DNA from: Streptomonospora nanhaiensis
Lineage (GTDB): Bacteria; Actinomycetota; Actinomycetes; Streptosporangiales; Streptosporangiaceae
Direction of reading: 5' to 3'
NCBI RefSeq assembly: GCF_026642255.1
Contig: NZ_CP113264.1
Location: forward strand, 310,001 to 374,000
Length of the DNA stretch: 64,000 nt
Below are positions 63,552 through 64,000 of this stretch, piece by piece. The notes beneath the pieces were generated by a model. It ran no database searches. It was given only the letters and a program-made list of their open reading frames with translations, and was not told where the DNA came from. The first letter of the stretch is position 1. Each line of letters starts with the position of its first letter. Position numbers and translations under genes: made by a program.

Positions 63552-63602
63552 CGACTGGTGCCTTCTCCCCGCTGGTGCCGGTTGCGTCCGATGGTTCCAC
63601 GT

Positions 63603-63629
63603 GACCCCGGCCCGTGGCGGGCCGGGGTC
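63603..63629 (-). promoter_or_regulatory. 12-bp hairpin, second in the grpE-dnaJ gap
   Basis: GACCCCGGCCCG-TGG-CGGGCCGGGGTC, a perfect stem between the grpE stop and dnaJ start. With its neighbour it may lower dnaJ read-through or protect the upstream mRNA. Confidence 0.5.
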
Positions 63630-63634
63630 CGACT

Positions 63635-63672
63635 CCGGCCGTGACCGCCGCTCGCGCGGAGGTCACGGCCGG
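63635..63672 (-). promoter_or_regulatory. 12-bp hairpin, first in the grpE-dnaJ gap
   Basis: CCGGCCGTGACC pairs with GGTCACGGCCGG around a 14-nt loop; in transcript order it comes first after grpE. Confidence 0.5.
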
Positions 63673-63690
63673 AGGTCACGGGCGTGCCCG

Positions 63691-63999
63691 CTACTTGCTG
63701 TTCTCCTCGCCACCGGACTCGGCCGCGGTGTCGGCCTCGTCCGCTCCGGGGGTCCCGCCGTCCTCGGCGGCGCCGGCCGGGGCCTCGCCGCCGTCGACCG
63801 GGTCCCCGACGACCACGCGGGCCGGACGGAGGATCCTCTCACCGATGCGGTACCCGGGCTGGAACACCTCGATCACCGACTGTACGGAGATGTTGGGGAC
63901 CGGCACCAGGGTGAGCGCCTCGTGGATGTTCGGGTCGAACTCGTCGCCCTGGTCCGCGTAGCGCTCCAGGCCCAGCTTGGTGACGGAGGCCTCCAGGGC
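63691..63999 (-). CDS. grpE: GrpE nucleotide exchange factor (C-terminal part)
   Basis: The last about 100 residues of GrpE, cut by the right edge of the window. The beta-domain is recognisable: ALEASVTKLGLERYADQGDE, FDPNIHEALTLVPVPNISVQ and VIEVFQPGYRIGERILRPAR, followed by an acidic tail (GGEAPAGAAEDGGTPGADEA). GrpE releases ADP from DnaK. It precedes dnaJ in the operon; dnaK is expected just outside the window. Confidence 0.93.
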   Translation of the reverse strand, partial: ALEASVTKLGLERYADQGDEFDPNIHEALTLVPVPNISVQSVIEVFQPGYRIGERILRPARVVVGDPVDGGEAPAGAAEDGGTPGADEADTAAESGGEENSK

Positions 64000-64000
64000 C

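Overview
The window is very GC-rich, dense bacterial DNA from an actinomycete. Many genes start with GTG or TTG, and the set includes a type VII (ESX) secretion locus, SapA, GerW, a SARP regulator, HspR and tandem transmembrane Ser/Thr kinases. A Nocardiopsis-like or other Streptosporangiales/Streptomyces-type genome is my inference. I see no phage, IS element, CRISPR array, rRNA or tRNA. Both ends are cut inside genes: the C-terminus of an E1-beta dehydrogenase subunit on the left and the C-terminus of GrpE on the right.

Layout. 0-5 kb: branched-chain/pyruvate dehydrogenase E1-beta and E2, a membrane-anchored serine hydrolase and an auxin-efflux-type permease. 5-18 kb: an ESX-type locus with a pseudokinase-like receptor carrying an FN3 domain, a small membrane protein, an EsxA/EsxB-like pair, two beta-propeller lipoproteins, EccC and the divergent EccD, with a further lipoprotein and GerW beyond. 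No EccB, EccE or mycosin is present. 19-28 kb: four tandem paralogous receptors, each a kinase domain, one TM helix and an extracellular propeller. The inner two look active; the outer two have lost catalytic residues. 28-45 kb: housekeeping and accessory genes (aldo/keto reductase, ABM monooxygenase, MFS transporter, SigB/F-type sigma factor, SDR, GNAT, winged-helix regulator with a membrane partner, acyl-CoA dehydrogenase behind a 46-bp operator-like palindrome). This stretch also holds a decayed molybdopterin oxidoreductase, a flavoprotein remnant, a lipoprotein with an internal duplication, a SUFU-domain protein and a secreted protein. 45-53 kb: a 1676-aa DUF3686-type AAA+ ATPase, a flotillin and an NfeD/YqiJ-like membrane protein. 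53-58 kb: a DGPF/YCII protein with an ECF42-like sigma factor and its likely promoter, an epimerase, a truncated AfsR-like SARP and SapA. 59-64 kb: the heat-shock cluster clpB, hspR, dnaJ, grpE, all on the minus strand.

Two regions are the best candidates for under-described systems. One is the pseudokinase-kinase-kinase-pseudokinase propeller array, whose loss-of-function positions align exactly across the paralogues. The other is the flotillin / giant AAA+ ATPase / NfeD-like cassette, where flotillin and ATPase are translationally coupled by a 4-nt overlap. The ESX locus adds a diverged Esx partner (LQG in place of WXG) and its own degenerate kinase receptor.
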